A stretch of DNA of 64,000 nt from Flemingiibacterium sp045634005 (GTDB lineage Bacteria > Bacillota > Clostridia > Oscillospirales > CAG-272). The stretch spans positions 12,247-76,246 of the forward strand of contig JAZQZL010000018.1 in assembly GCA_045634005.1 (NCBI GenBank), written 5' to 3'. The notes below the pieces were generated by a model. That model saw only the letters and a list, made by a program, of their open reading frames with translations. It had not been told where the DNA came from and ran no database searches. The translations under genes and the position numbers were made by a program. Below, in pieces: positions 52,138 through 61,088 of this stretch; position 1 is the first letter of the stretch; each line of letters opens with the position of its first letter.

Positions 52138-52723
52138 TGCTGACCATTACGTATGCGTGGTCTGTTTCAAATTCATTTACAATTTTAAGCTTTGTTATTG
52201 ATAGATAACTACGTATATCGTTAGGGTTATCGGGATAAATTTTTATTTTTCTATCTCCCATATCGATATACTCATCCTTATTTTTATCGATTGATAGAAC
52301 GAAAAGTCCGTTGTTTGTCAGCAAAGTAGCAATTTTTTGTATAGCTGATAATTTATCTTGTATATGCATAAAGGTTAATGACGAGTATATTACATCGAAC
52401 TGTGATTCAAATTCACAAGACATAAAATCACCGCAAATAAGCTTTATATTTCGATACGTTGATAGATTTTCAGCCGCTCTACCAATTGTCTTTTCGGAAA
52501 TATCTATTCCATACAAGCTTTTACAATTTGGTGCAATTTTTATGGCAAGTCGCCCTGTTCCGATTCCTATTTCCAAAGCGGATTTGCTTTTATCAAGCCG
52601 CATACTCTCGATAAACTTCTCTCCGTCCCACTTATCCATATAATCTCTCAAAGGTTTAGGATCACGAGTAGGGTCATTGTTTTCGTCAATTAGCTTGTTA
52701 TAATGTTCAATCACATCTCTCAT
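52118..52723 (-). CDS. Class I SAM-dependent methyltransferase, C-terminus supplied by the inserted element
   Basis: 201 residues. SAM fold: ALEIGIGTGRLAIKIAPNCKSLYGIDISEKTI, then FDVIYSSLTFMHI and NNGLFVLSIDKN. The substrate is unknown. The last residues KASLV and the TAA stop are encoded by the right terminal repeat of the DUF559 element, so the original 3' end was replaced. Only a few residues can be missing, since the fold is otherwise complete. Confidence 0.82.
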   Translation of the reverse strand: MRDVIEHYNKLIDENNDPTRDPKPLRDYMDKWDGEKFIESMRLDKSKSALEIGIGTGRLAIKIAPNCKSLYGIDISEKTIGRAAENLSTYRNIKLICGDFMSCEFESQFDVIYSSLTFMHIQDKLSAIQKIATLLTNNGLFVLSIDKNKDEYIDMGDRKIKIYPDNPNDIRSYLSITKLKIVNEFETDHAYVMVSTKASLV

Positions 52724-52828
52724 ATATGTACCGTCCTTTTATCAAGGTTTTAGCAAATGTCCGTACTCTATTATATCACAAAAACTCCAGAAAATCAATC
52801 TGAGGTTTCTGTTTTTCTGTCGGCAGAT

Positions 52829-52867
52829 AAAACTGTCCTTTAGGGTACAGCCCTATTGGCGCAGGTG
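52829..52867 (-). repeat. Right inverted repeat of the accessory island
   Basis: On the - strand CACCTGCG, 11 bases, then GTACCCTAAAGGACAGTTTT; partner of 40715-52752-type left end at 40715-40752. It lies eight bases from the stop of the DUF4330 gene. Otherwise 52724-52828 holds nothing gene-like. Confidence 0.75.
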
Positions 52868-52875
52868 TTTTAATT

Positions 52876-53397
52876 TTACTGTGCTGTATCGGAAACCTTT
52901 TCGATATCCATCACCGTAAGATTTACCGTTACGCTTGCGCTTTTAACAGTCACGGGACTGTTTGGCGCGATGTAATTCGAGCCTGCGAGGAAGAAGCCGT
53001 CCTCGGTAAATATGCCCGTGCAAAGCATCGTTCCGCGCACGTCGATCTTGTCACCGCTCACAGTCGTTTTCTCAAGCACGCCGTACTCGTCAGCAAGGTA
53101 GATCTCCGCAGGCATCGTCCAGAACTGCTCAAGCGTTCCGAAGCTGCACTTGTGCGTTTCGCTGTAAAACGCATCTCCGTTATCAAAGTATCCACCTGTA
53201 CTTTCGCTTACGCTGCTTATCAGGAAAGTTACACGCGCCGTTTCAAGATTGCTGTTTACAGTTACCTGCTCAACTATACCCGATCTGACCGTAATACCTA
53301 TTATGGCGGCAATCACAGCTATAATTATTATAAAGTCGATGATATTCGGCTTTATTTTTTTCGTCTTCTTTGCCTTTGCAGTTACAATCTCGCTCAT
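52876..53397 (-). CDS. DUF4330 family protein (second of a pair)
   Basis: 173 residues. A Lys-rich cytoplasmic start (AKAKKTKKIKPNIIDF), one membrane helix at about 18-38 (IIIIAVIAAIIGITVRSGIV), then an extracytoplasmic beta-rich domain with TGGYFDNGDAFYS and VSGDKIDVRGTMLCTGIF. Its start overlaps the stop of a homologous gene by four bases. DUF4330 pairs lie beside polysaccharide polymerase/ligase genes in many Clostridia; the role is not known. Confidence 0.85.
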   Translation of the reverse strand: MSEIVTAKAKKTKKIKPNIIDFIIIIAVIAAIIGITVRSGIVEQVTVNSNLETARVTFLISSVSESTGGYFDNGDAFYSETHKCSFGTLEQFWTMPAEIYLADEYGVLEKTTVSGDKIDVRGTMLCTGIFTEDGFFLAGSNYIAPNSPVTVKSASVTVNLTVMDIEKVSDTAQ

Positions 53398-53912
53398 TGT
53401 GCCCCTCCTTCACTCGCTCTTATCTCGGTGCAGTAGCCGTATCCGATGTAGTTCGGCGTGCGAACGTAAATAAGCTTTCCGACCGCGATATCGTATCCGC
53501 CGCCTACAACGTATCTGCCAAGCGCGTCCACAGTTGCGTCAGCACTTACCGTGAGCTGAACGTCCGAATATTCGGGATAATCGCTCGAAACGGACTCGCC
53601 CGTAACGAAATTGACACCCGTATATACAGCGTCGGTTACGTCTATGGCAACGATGTTTCCTATGCGGTAAAGCTCCGATGCATCTATAACACCGTCGCCC
53701 TCGGTAAAGTTGTCCGCGAATTCGTCGCGTATCGCGCGAAGCTCAACCGCGTACTCGATCTTCACCGTCTGCGCAGTAAGGTCCTCACCTTCGTCCCTTG
53801 AAAACAGGAAGAATGCCGCCGCACCTATTATAGCAGCTATCAGAATAATGACAGCCGCATCAATGGCGTTGAATTTATGCTTTTTCTGTGTGGATTTCAT
53901 TGTATCAATCAC
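53394..53912 (-). CDS. DUF4330 family protein (first of a pair)
   Basis: 172 residues from GTG 53912 (GAGG six bases upstream). The layout equals its partner: short basic tail, membrane helix (DAAVIILIAAIIGAAAFFLFS), then ELRAIRDEFADNFTEGDGVIDAS, VTDAVYTGVNFVTGESVSSDYP and GYDIAVGKLIYVRTPNYIGYG. The two genes are probably a duplication whose products work as a complex at the membrane. Confidence 0.85.
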   Translation of the reverse strand: MIDTMKSTQKKHKFNAIDAAVIILIAAIIGAAAFFLFSRDEGEDLTAQTVKIEYAVELRAIRDEFADNFTEGDGVIDASELYRIGNIVAIDVTDAVYTGVNFVTGESVSSDYPEYSDVQLTVSADATVDALGRYVVGGGYDIAVGKLIYVRTPNYIGYGYCTEIRASEGGAQ

Positions 53913-53949
53913 CGTAGTCCTCGCTGTACGAGGATTTCCTTTCCAAAGC

Positions 53950-55851
53950 TCATATTATTTCCTCAGGCGCCGTCATATCAAGCGTCTTGCGAATTGCGCT
54001 ACCAAGTCCAACAAGTAGCCAGAACATAAGGAAGACGCGGTAGTTATACCATATATAATCCGTCATTCCCTGAATAAGCACCGCTACTATGCCGCAGAAA
54101 ATTGCGTTTGAATAAAGCTTCTCCAAGCGGCGCTCGCTCACATGGAAGGTAAACGTGCTTTGCGCCCAGATAAATATAACCGCCGCAAACGCGATAAACC
54201 CGACTATACCAAGCTCAATCAGTATCTGCATATAAAGGCTGTGCGAATGAGCAGCGCCTTCAATTCCCGAGAAGGCGTACAGTCGGTATATTTTTGTGAA
54301 GGCTTCCTCACCGATACCGATTCCGCTCCGCCAATAATCCTTGATCATTTCGACAGCCGCACTCCACACGCCGCTTCTATAGACAGTCGAGCCGTCGCTC
54401 ATATTGCCGATGCTCGCAAAGCGCGATACAATGCTTTGCGGAAGCACGTGCGGCAAAGCGGGAACGGTGAACGCGCCGAGGAAAAGCACCACGAGCGTGT
54501 TCTTATTTTGCATAAGCATAAAGAATATGATGCCTATCAAAAATCCGAGCCATGCTCCGCGCGACCACGTACAGATAAGACATCCGATTGCCGCAACAAG
54601 CGAACAAACAAGTGACATTCTGTGCTTTGGAGCCTTATATAGCATACTCACCGCAAGAATTATCGGAATACACATAATAAGATACTCGGAGAGTACGTTG
54701 GGATTTTCAAACGTTGAAACGACACGTCCCGAAATATCCTCAAAGAGCTGTGTGTCGTGCCATATAGTATCTGCATAGCCGAAAAAGTACTGGAACAGTC
54801 CGTAAAGCGCCACTACCGTACACGAGGCGGTAACGCCGAGAACACATCTTAATATCCACTCGCGTGAGCGTATCAGATTTACGACAAGGAAATATCCGAG
54901 CATAAATACACAGTATACCAGCGCAGGACGGATACTGCCGTCCGCGCAGGACACGATACCGCCCATAGCTACAAGCACAAGAAAGATCAGCACCGACGCG
55001 TCAATAAGGTCAAATTTAACCGAGCGCTTTCCTCGCGCGACCTTGATAAAGAAGCATACAAGCGTGTAAATAACCGCCGCAACAAGCAGCATTGTAGACG
55101 CAAATGGCAAGCACGCTATTATAAGAAGCACGCCAAATTCCGGCTTTATGAGCACAAGATAAGCGACAATTGCTACAAGAATAAGCGAAAGCAACGCTAT
55201 CGGTCTTACAGCAATAGAAGCAATACCGAATACCAAGCCCGCTATGAAAGGAATATCAAACCTGTCCTTCCTTGGGGCTCTACCCTCAAGCGCCTCGCGG
55301 CGTATACCAACCACCTTCAGAAGTATAAAGCTTGCCGAAGGGCTTGTGAGAAGTGCACTCGCAAGCGTCTGACGCGATGCTATCATAAGGACCGACGAGA
55401 TGAGCATCACGATAAGCGTAAGAATGTGTGAGGCACTAACCTCGGCTGAACCGAAGTAGAATATACGGAAAACGTAAACTATCGCACTGTAAAGTGCCGC
55501 CGAGAACACGAATATTCCGTACGACTTCATCGAGCTTGAGATCAGCCAGTCGAGTATCTGCCGCAGAAAATCCAGCACTGCGCTGTTTTCCACAGCGCGC
55601 GCAACCGTACGCTTTACGGGCGTGTATACACGCTCGGACATTCTTATGCGCTTGTAGATATCGTGCGACGCGCTTGATTTTGCCGCCGCATTTTCCTTGC
55701 TGTACGATGTGAAGATTCCGCCAAGCAGACTTGTCTCAAGCTTTCGGTATATAAAGGCAGACGCCTTCTTAAGTGCACCGATTATGACCGACGAGGAAAA
55801 ACTGTTTTTTACTCGCCGCGATTTCGGTGCGCTCTCTTGAGTTTTGTTCAA
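53950..55851 (-). CDS. O-antigen ligase/Wzy-like membrane protein
   Basis: 633 residues from TTG 55851 behind GGAGGAG. About 12 membrane segments; the Wzy_C/O-antigen-ligase core lies at about 360-560 (IWHDTQLFEDISGRVVSTFENPNVLSEYLIMCIPIILAVSM; CTWSRGAWLGFLIGIIFF; AHSHSLYMQILIELG), with the conserved outside loop near SGIGIGEEAF. The first about 120 residues are a basic soluble part. It probably polymerises or ligates a cell-surface glycan on an undecaprenyl carrier; the neighbour MurJ handles similar carriers. Confidence 0.87.
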   Translation of the reverse strand: MNKTQESAPKSRRVKNSFSSSVIIGALKKASAFIYRKLETSLLGGIFTSYSKENAAAKSSASHDIYKRIRMSERVYTPVKRTVARAVENSAVLDFLRQILDWLISSSMKSYGIFVFSAALYSAIVYVFRIFYFGSAEVSASHILTLIVMLISSVLMIASRQTLASALLTSPSASFILLKVVGIRREALEGRAPRKDRFDIPFIAGLVFGIASIAVRPIALLSLILVAIVAYLVLIKPEFGVLLIIACLPFASTMLLVAAVIYTLVCFFIKVARGKRSVKFDLIDASVLIFLVLVAMGGIVSCADGSIRPALVYCVFMLGYFLVVNLIRSREWILRCVLGVTASCTVVALYGLFQYFFGYADTIWHDTQLFEDISGRVVSTFENPNVLSEYLIMCIPIILAVSMLYKAPKHRMSLVCSLVAAIGCLICTWSRGAWLGFLIGIIFFMLMQNKNTLVVLFLGAFTVPALPHVLPQSIVSRFASIGNMSDGSTVYRSGVWSAAVEMIKDYWRSGIGIGEEAFTKIYRLYAFSGIEGAAHSHSLYMQILIELGIVGFIAFAAVIFIWAQSTFTFHVSERRLEKLYSNAIFCGIVAVLIQGMTDYIWYNYRVFLMFWLLVGLGSAIRKTLDMTAPEEII

Positions 55852-55864
55852 GCGATCTCCTCCT

Positions 55865-57439
55865 TCAGTTAAATTTTATCCGAGCAAGCCTTGCGTATAT
55901 GAGATACACAAGCGCCGCCGGAGCGAATATTGCCACAGAATGCCATACATTCATCGCAAGCGAAGACGTATATGGATCAGCCGCAAGCAAATTTGAGAGC
56001 ACGGCGCATATCGCGAACACGGTAATGCCGCCGAGTGCAATTTTTATTATTTTGAGCACTGTGCTTTTATCAAACAAACCCTTAAAGCGAACAGCCGCAA
56101 TGATCACAAGTGTAATCGCCGCCACTGCCTGTCCTATGGCGTTTGCAAGTCCGAGTCCACCGATATCAAGTACCCCAAACGATGTCAGTACCACGCCCAG
56201 CACAACGTTGGCAAGTATCCCCACCTCCGCCGCATACATCGGCACTCTCGGCTGAGCTTTTGCGTAAAACACGCGTGAAAACAGCTCTATCACGCAGAAA
56301 GACGGCATAGCCGGAAGTATAAAGCGAAGTGCACGGGCAGTATTGTATGCATCGTCAGCGGTAAATGCTCCGCGCATATATACGATCGCGATCCCCTCGC
56401 CGGAAAGCACAAGCGCCGCCGCCATAAAAGGCACAACTATAAAAAGTAGCGACGTAAGCCCACGTCTGACTGTAGCGTAGAGCGTATCCTCATCTCCGTT
56501 TGCACAAAGGCGCGAGATCTTCGGGAACGTATAATTACAGATGCTGTATGTCAGAACGCCTGCAATTATCACGTAGATGCTCACCGCGCAGTCAAAAACG
56601 GTAGTAGCACCGTCGAGCGCACCGCGCTCTGCAATCCTTGCCGCAAAATACTGGCCAAGCAGTGTACCTGCGGGTATGAGCCACGAGCCGACCATAATCG
56701 GCGGCGCCATTTTGAGCGCCTTGCGGAGCGCAGGATTTTTGAAATCAAGCAGCAAACGGTATCTGAACCCCTGCTTTGACAGTGGAACGACCAGCACCAA
56801 AAGCTGGATCACCCACGATACGAGATATGCCACAGCAAGACCGTACACACTCTTGTCGCCAAGCGGTGCATCAAAAAGCAGAAGATACAGCACCACTAAA
56901 AGATTAGAAACGGCACTGATAAACGCAGGCGCGATAAACGAGCCCTTTGACTGAAGCACGCCGACAAGCGTATACGCCGCGCCCGAAAAGATAACGAGCG
57001 GAAACATTATACGCGTGAGCGTGATAGCAAGTGTTACCGTTCCGATATCAAGTCCGTTTGTGATAAGCCGCACGAGCGGCTCGGCAAATACTATTCCAAG
57101 TGCGGCAAGCACACCGCAGGCAAGCATTGCAAAATTAACGAATACACAAGCAAAGCGATCCGCCTCGTCATTTGTAACGCGGTCGTCCTCATTTTCCTTA
57201 AAGCTGTTGTAGACCGGCACAAAGCAGCCGAGTATAGCCGCGGATAAAAGCAAGTCAAAAGCCGTGAGCGGAAGCTTTGTTGCAGCGGTCAGGGCATTCG
57301 CCTCCCACGTGGTGCCGTATGCACTCGCAATAAGGACCGAACGAAGCATTCCGAGAAGTTTTGAGGCAACCGTCGCGCCCATCATAAACGCAACGGTCTT
57401 TACCGCGCGCTTCTCCATTTGTGAAGCGATATTACTCAT
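55865..57439 (-). CDS. murJ: Lipid II flippase MurJ (MviN family)
   Basis: 524 residues with 14 membrane helices of the MOP exporter superfamily. Opening VAFMMGATVASKLLGMLRSVLIASAYG with the essential-type Arg, later MAPPIMVGSWLIPAG and GLTSLLFIVVPFMAAALVLSGEGI. It flips lipid II across the membrane. The start overlaps the trmD stop by eight bases. It supplies the step missing from the dcw cluster of this window. Confidence 0.92.
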   Translation of the reverse strand: MSNIASQMEKRAVKTVAFMMGATVASKLLGMLRSVLIASAYGTTWEANALTAATKLPLTAFDLLLSAAILGCFVPVYNSFKENEDDRVTNDEADRFACVFVNFAMLACGVLAALGIVFAEPLVRLITNGLDIGTVTLAITLTRIMFPLVIFSGAAYTLVGVLQSKGSFIAPAFISAVSNLLVVLYLLLFDAPLGDKSVYGLAVAYLVSWVIQLLVLVVPLSKQGFRYRLLLDFKNPALRKALKMAPPIMVGSWLIPAGTLLGQYFAARIAERGALDGATTVFDCAVSIYVIIAGVLTYSICNYTFPKISRLCANGDEDTLYATVRRGLTSLLFIVVPFMAAALVLSGEGIAIVYMRGAFTADDAYNTARALRFILPAMPSFCVIELFSRVFYAKAQPRVPMYAAEVGILANVVLGVVLTSFGVLDIGGLGLANAIGQAVAAITLVIIAAVRFKGLFDKSTVLKIIKIALGGITVFAICAVLSNLLAADPYTSSLAMNVWHSVAIFAPAALVYLIYARLARIKFN

Positions 57440-58175
57440 CGCTGTCAGCTCCGACTATGGCTGCATCGGTGTTTATAAGTAAGTCCGGGCGGCATTCGCG
57501 CGTCTTTTTAAGCGCTTCTTCGCGCCTCCACTTTTCAATGTTGGCGTGATGCCCTGACAAAAGCACGTCGGGAACTAATTTTCCGTGAAAATCGTACGGG
57601 CGTGTGTACTGCGGATACTCGAGCATGCCTGATGCGATGCTCTCACCGCGCCAGCAATCCTCATTCGTAAGTACGCCGTCGAGCATACGGGATACACAGT
57701 CGACAAGCACGCACGCAGGAAGCTCACCGCCCGTCAGCACGTAGTCACCGATAGACAGCTCCTCGTCGACAATTTCCTCGATTATGCGCTCGTCAACACC
57801 CTCGTAGTGCCCGCAAAGAATGATTATGTTATCATATTTCGTCAGCTCATACGCGTGGCGTTGAGTTAGCACCTTACCGCGTGGCGACATATATATCACG
57901 CGGCGCTTAACGGGCTCCTCTCTGGCTTCATCTGCCTCTTTCTGCGCATCAATTATAGACTTATAGCAGCCGTATATCGGTACGGCGCTCATAAGCATTC
58001 CCATACCGCCGCCATACGGCGTATCGTCAACTCGACGGTGCTTGTTTTCCGAAAAATCGCGGATGTTGTGAGAATGCACCTCAACAAGCCCACCCTCCTG
58101 CGCGCGTCCGATTATACTCGAGGCGAGCACCATATCGGTAACGTCAGGAAAGAGCGTCATAATGTCAAACCTCAT
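57432..58175 (-). CDS. trmD: tRNA (guanine-37-N1)-methyltransferase
   Basis: 247 residues from ATG 58175, with GGAGGT lying inside the end of rimM. SPOUT knot fold: MRFDIMTLFPDVTDMVLASSIIGRA, DDTPYGGGMGML, LCGHYEGVDERIIEEIVDEELSIGDYVLTGGELPA, and the C-terminal FHGKLVPDVLLSGHHANIEKWRREEAL. Methylates G37 and prevents +1 frameshifts. It overlaps rimM by 11 bases. Confidence 0.96.
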   Translation of the reverse strand: MRFDIMTLFPDVTDMVLASSIIGRAQEGGLVEVHSHNIRDFSENKHRRVDDTPYGGGMGMLMSAVPIYGCYKSIIDAQKEADEAREEPVKRRVIYMSPRGKVLTQRHAYELTKYDNIIILCGHYEGVDERIIEEIVDEELSIGDYVLTGGELPACVLVDCVSRMLDGVLTNEDCWRGESIASGMLEYPQYTRPYDFHGKLVPDVLLSGHHANIEKWRREEALKKTRECRPDLLINTDAAIVGADSDE

Positions 58176-58701
58176 CAGTAATGACCTCCGCGCCGTCCCC
58201 AAACATTCCTACGATGGGTCTGAGATAAACTCCATCGTCATCAATTCTGCCTATAAACTCGTCCACCGCGGGAACGAGCACCTCTTTTTTATCGTCGGTC
58301 TTAACAACGAATATGTCCGACGCCACACTCTCAATATAATCATCAAGCACACCAAGGCGCTCACCCGTGCGCTCGTCGAATACGTCAAGGCCAATAATAT
58401 CGGCAACAAACACGCGGTCATCGTCTATCTCAATATCATCGCGGTCAGCATAGATCACACGGTTTTTGAGAAGTGACGCAGCCTCGATCGAGTCAATGCC
58501 GTAAAAATATACAAGCGCACAGCCCTTGTGTACCGACGCCTTGGTAATTTCGAGAGGCAGGTATTCGTCCCTTTTTTTGTAGTATACAGTTTTAAGCTCG
58601 CATATAACCTCAGGCGAATCGCACCAGGCATCGATCTTGCACGCGCCGCGTACTCCGTGAGTATTTATTATCTTTCCGCATTCAAGATACTTTTCTTTCA
58701 T
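58165..58701 (-). CDS. rimM: Ribosome maturation factor RimM
   Basis: 178 residues. N-terminal barrel (LECGKIINTHGVRGACKIDAWCD) and C-terminal PRC domain (ADIIGLDVFDERTGERLGVLDDYIE, then EVLVPAVDEFIGRIDDD). Binds S19 during assembly of the 30S head. Paired with trmD; the usual rpsP, rplS and ffh neighbours are not here. Confidence 0.95.
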   Translation of the reverse strand: MKEKYLECGKIINTHGVRGACKIDAWCDSPEVICELKTVYYKKRDEYLPLEITKASVHKGCALVYFYGIDSIEAASLLKNRVIYADRDDIEIDDDRVFVADIIGLDVFDERTGERLGVLDDYIESVASDIFVVKTDDKKEVLVPAVDEFIGRIDDDGVYLRPIVGMFGDGAEVITDEV

Positions 58702-58842
58702 TACGCCACCTCTGAATATACGTATGTATAATTAACCATTATATATTGTAGCATATTATTGTAAGATATTCAAGAAAAATCGCAAATTTTTATTTTGCAG
58801 CATAAAAATATCCGCCGCACTATAAAGATGCGGCGGAATTTA

Positions 58843-59277
58843 TCAGGTTTTAGCGTCAAATCTTGTCTTGCAAACAGGGCACGTGATCACGATCTCGCCC
58901 CTGCCCTTAGGAAGGCGGAGATTGTTCCCACACTTCGGGCAGGAAAAATATTTGTGCGTACGTATGTCGCGAAGCTTGCAAAATTGCAGCTTAAACCACT
59001 TTTTGATCATTTTGCAAAGATTCTGGAACATCATATTCTCGCGGTATCTCGCCGGTCTGTTTTTCGAAAGCACGCGAAACAGCGCCCAGACAAGAAGCCC
59101 ATAGCTGATGAGCTGCAAAATAAGCGACGGAATAAAGAATTTCGATGCAAGCACCGTAGAAACAAACGACATTATAAGAGAAATTATCACTATGGTGTAT
59201 CCGAGCTTATCAACACCGTAGCGTCCCCAGAAAAACTTGACAAGCGCCTGCTTGATTTTTGTAAGTAAATTATTCAT
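58843..59277 (-). CDS. Membrane protein with C-terminal zinc ribbon
   Basis: 144 residues. Two membrane helices at about 25-70 (LGYTIVIISLIMSFVSTVLASKFF; LILQLISYGLLVWALFRVL), then a basic linker and a zinc ribbon CPKCGNNLRLPKGRGEIVITCPVCKTRF facing the cytoplasm. No family name recognised. ATG 59277 follows TTGGAGGAG. It stands alone, between rimM and the divergent mrp gene. Confidence 0.8.
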   Translation of the reverse strand: MNNLLTKIKQALVKFFWGRYGVDKLGYTIVIISLIMSFVSTVLASKFFIPSLILQLISYGLLVWALFRVLSKNRPARYRENMMFQNLCKMIKKWFKLQFCKLRDIRTHKYFSCPKCGNNLRLPKGRGEIVITCPVCKTRFDAKT

Positions 59278-59385
59278 TGTTCTCCTCCAACGTGAGCGTA
59301 TGCGATAATTATACTACAAAAATGCGTACTATTCTGCTTTAAATCTTCAACAAAGCGTAAAAATTTCATTAAAACTGCAAAAGTA

Positions 59386-59414
59386 TTGCAAAATAAATTT
59401 TTTTGAGTTATAAT
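59386..59414 (+). promoter_or_regulatory. Promoter of mrp
   Basis: TTGCAA, 17-bp spacer, TATAAT, about 37 bp upstream of the gene. Confidence 0.75.
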
Positions 59415-59450
59415 ATATTTGCTATAATTTTGAAAGGAGCATCTTTAACA

Positions 59451-60308
59451 ATGATTCACGATGATACGCAGGCAAAGCCCGAGTCCTCCTGTACTCACGA
59501 CTGCTCTACCTGCTCCTCTAACTGTGCGTCCAGAGAGAAGACAAGCCTTCTCGAAAAGCCGCACGAGCTCTCACACGTAAAAAAGGTCATCGGTGTCGTC
59601 AGCGGCAAGGGCGGCGTTGGTAAATCCATCGTCACATCCATGCTTTCCGTGCTTATGAACCGCCGCGGCTTCAGCACCGCCATTCTCGATGCAGACATCA
59701 CCGGCCCCTCTATTCCCAAGGCATTCGGTGTCAAGGGTGAGGTTACCGGCGACGGTGTCGGCGGAATATTCCCGCTTGAGTCCAAGACCGGCATCAAAAT
59801 GATGAGCGTAAATCTTCTTCTGCCCGAGGAAACCACTCCCGTTGTCTGGAGAGGCCCCGTTATCGCAGGAACCGTAAAGCAGTTCTGGACGGACGTTATC
59901 TGGGATGACGTAGACTTTATGTTCATCGATATGCCTCCCGGAACCGGCGACGTTCCGCTTACCGTGTTTCAGTCCATTCCGCTTGACGGCATCATTATCG
60001 TAACCAGCCCGCAGGAGCTTGTTTCTATGATCGTTGCAAAGGCGGCAAATATGGCGCAGATGATGAACATTCCCGTGCTCGGACTTGTTGAGAATATGTC
60101 CTACTTTAAGTGCCCCGACTGCGGCAAGGATTACAACATCTACGGCGAAAGTCACATTGCAGAGGTTGCCGAAAAGTTTGGATACGACGTACTTGCAAAG
60201 ATGCCTATTGATCCCCGTCTTGCAGCGCTCTGCGACAAGGGTATGCTCGAGCTTATGGAGATCGACTACCTTGACAAAGCAGCAGACAAGCTTGAAAAGC
60301 TTATTTAA
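59451..60308 (+). CDS. mrp: Mrp/NBP35-family Fe-S carrier P-loop ATPase
   Basis: 285 residues from ATG 59451, behind AAAGGAGC. The deviant Walker A is GVVSGKGGVGKSIVTSML; also DADITGPSIPKAFG, FIDMPPGTGDVPLTVFQS and the cluster-binding pair CPDCGKDY. An N-terminal Cys-rich tail (CTHDCSTCSSNCAS) adds a likely second cluster site, as in NBP35-like forms. It should carry or insert Fe-S clusters into apoproteins. Monocistronic with its own terminator. Confidence 0.94.
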   Translation: MIHDDTQAKPESSCTHDCSTCSSNCASREKTSLLEKPHELSHVKKVIGVVSGKGGVGKSIVTSMLSVLMNRRGFSTAILDADITGPSIPKAFGVKGEVTGDGVGGIFPLESKTGIKMMSVNLLLPEETTPVVWRGPVIAGTVKQFWTDVIWDDVDFMFIDMPPGTGDVPLTVFQSIPLDGIIIVTSPQELVSMIVAKAANMAQMMNIPVLGLVENMSYFKCPDCGKDYNIYGESHIAEVAEKFGYDVLAKMPIDPRLAALCDKGMLELMEIDYLDKAADKLEKLI

Positions 60309-60317
60309 CCGAAACAA

Positions 60318-60346
60318 AACCACCGCCATTCTGGCGGTGGTTTTTT
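60318..60346 (+). terminator. Terminator of mrp (convergent with the amidase gene)
   Basis: AACCACCGCCA / TGGCGGTGGTT stem followed by TTTT. Confidence 0.9.
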
Positions 60347-60347
60347 C

Positions 60348-60911
60348 TTATGAATTCAGCGACGTTCCCGTTATAAGTTCATCAAAGCAGGAGCTTACAA
60401 AGCGCTCGTCAGTGCGGTATCCGTCGATGTGAATGTAGCGTATGCGGCGGTAGTTATAGCTTGATAACGGTCGGTTGTACGCGTTGTCGCTGTGAGCGGA
60501 CACGAGATAAGTTCGGCGTCGGTAGCCGGTCACGAGTAAGGTATGGTAATAGTCGCCGTCCTCGCGTCCAAGTTGGATCACGTCGCCCGGCGCTAGTATT
60601 TCACTTTGTCCGACCTCACGCCCGAACGGTCCAAGGCCGTTGCCTACGCCCTCGGTGTTATCCGTGATAAAGTTGTAGAAAAATTCAACGCCAGTCCACG
60701 CAGCCGCGCGGTCATCGGCGGACAGATAGTACCACCCGAAATCGGGTGTAAAATTCATCTGACAGCAGCCGGCGAGTATGCACTGCGATACAAAATTCGT
60801 GCAGTTGCCCCCACCGCCGGTAAAATCAAAGAAAAGCGGATTTCTATCAAGCGCCCACCTGCGCGCATACGCAAGCGCACGAAGGCGGTCGTATTCTCTT
60901 ATTTCAGGCAT
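60348..60911 (-). CDS. Putative amidase-domain protein (Amidase_6 type)
   Basis: 187 residues. LRALAYARRWALDRNPLFFDFTGGGGNCTNFVSQCILAGCC holds the probable catalytic Cys (GNCTNFVSQ) of this papain-like family; the His is in DYYHTLLVTGY and the pattern ends VSAHSDNAYNRPLSSY. Homologues are often secreted and fused to spore or wall domains; this one has no signal peptide and is a single domain. A wall or spore-coat peptide-cleaving role is possible but unproven. Confidence 0.85.
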   Translation of the reverse strand: MPEIREYDRLRALAYARRWALDRNPLFFDFTGGGGNCTNFVSQCILAGCCQMNFTPDFGWYYLSADDRAAAWTGVEFFYNFITDNTEGVGNGLGPFGREVGQSEILAPGDVIQLGREDGDYYHTLLVTGYRRRTYLVSAHSDNAYNRPLSSYNYRRIRYIHIDGYRTDERFVSSCFDELITGTSLNS

Positions 60912-60999
60912 ATATGTACCTCCCTTTGGTACAGCTTATGATCCAAATACTGTATGCGTGCAATCAAAAATATATATCCTCTGTTTTTGATGCTTTTTG

Positions 61000-61028
61000 T
61001 TGAAATTACTGCAGACTTGTGCTATAAT
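61000..61028 (+). promoter_or_regulatory. Promoter of the channel-CapA-radical SAM operon
   Basis: TTGAAA, 17-bp spacer, TATAAT, about 60 bp upstream of the start at 61089. Confidence 0.75.
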
Positions 61029-61088
61029 CAATGTATTGCAATATTTCATATGCTAAATAACACCTCTAATACATATCGGAGTAAATAT

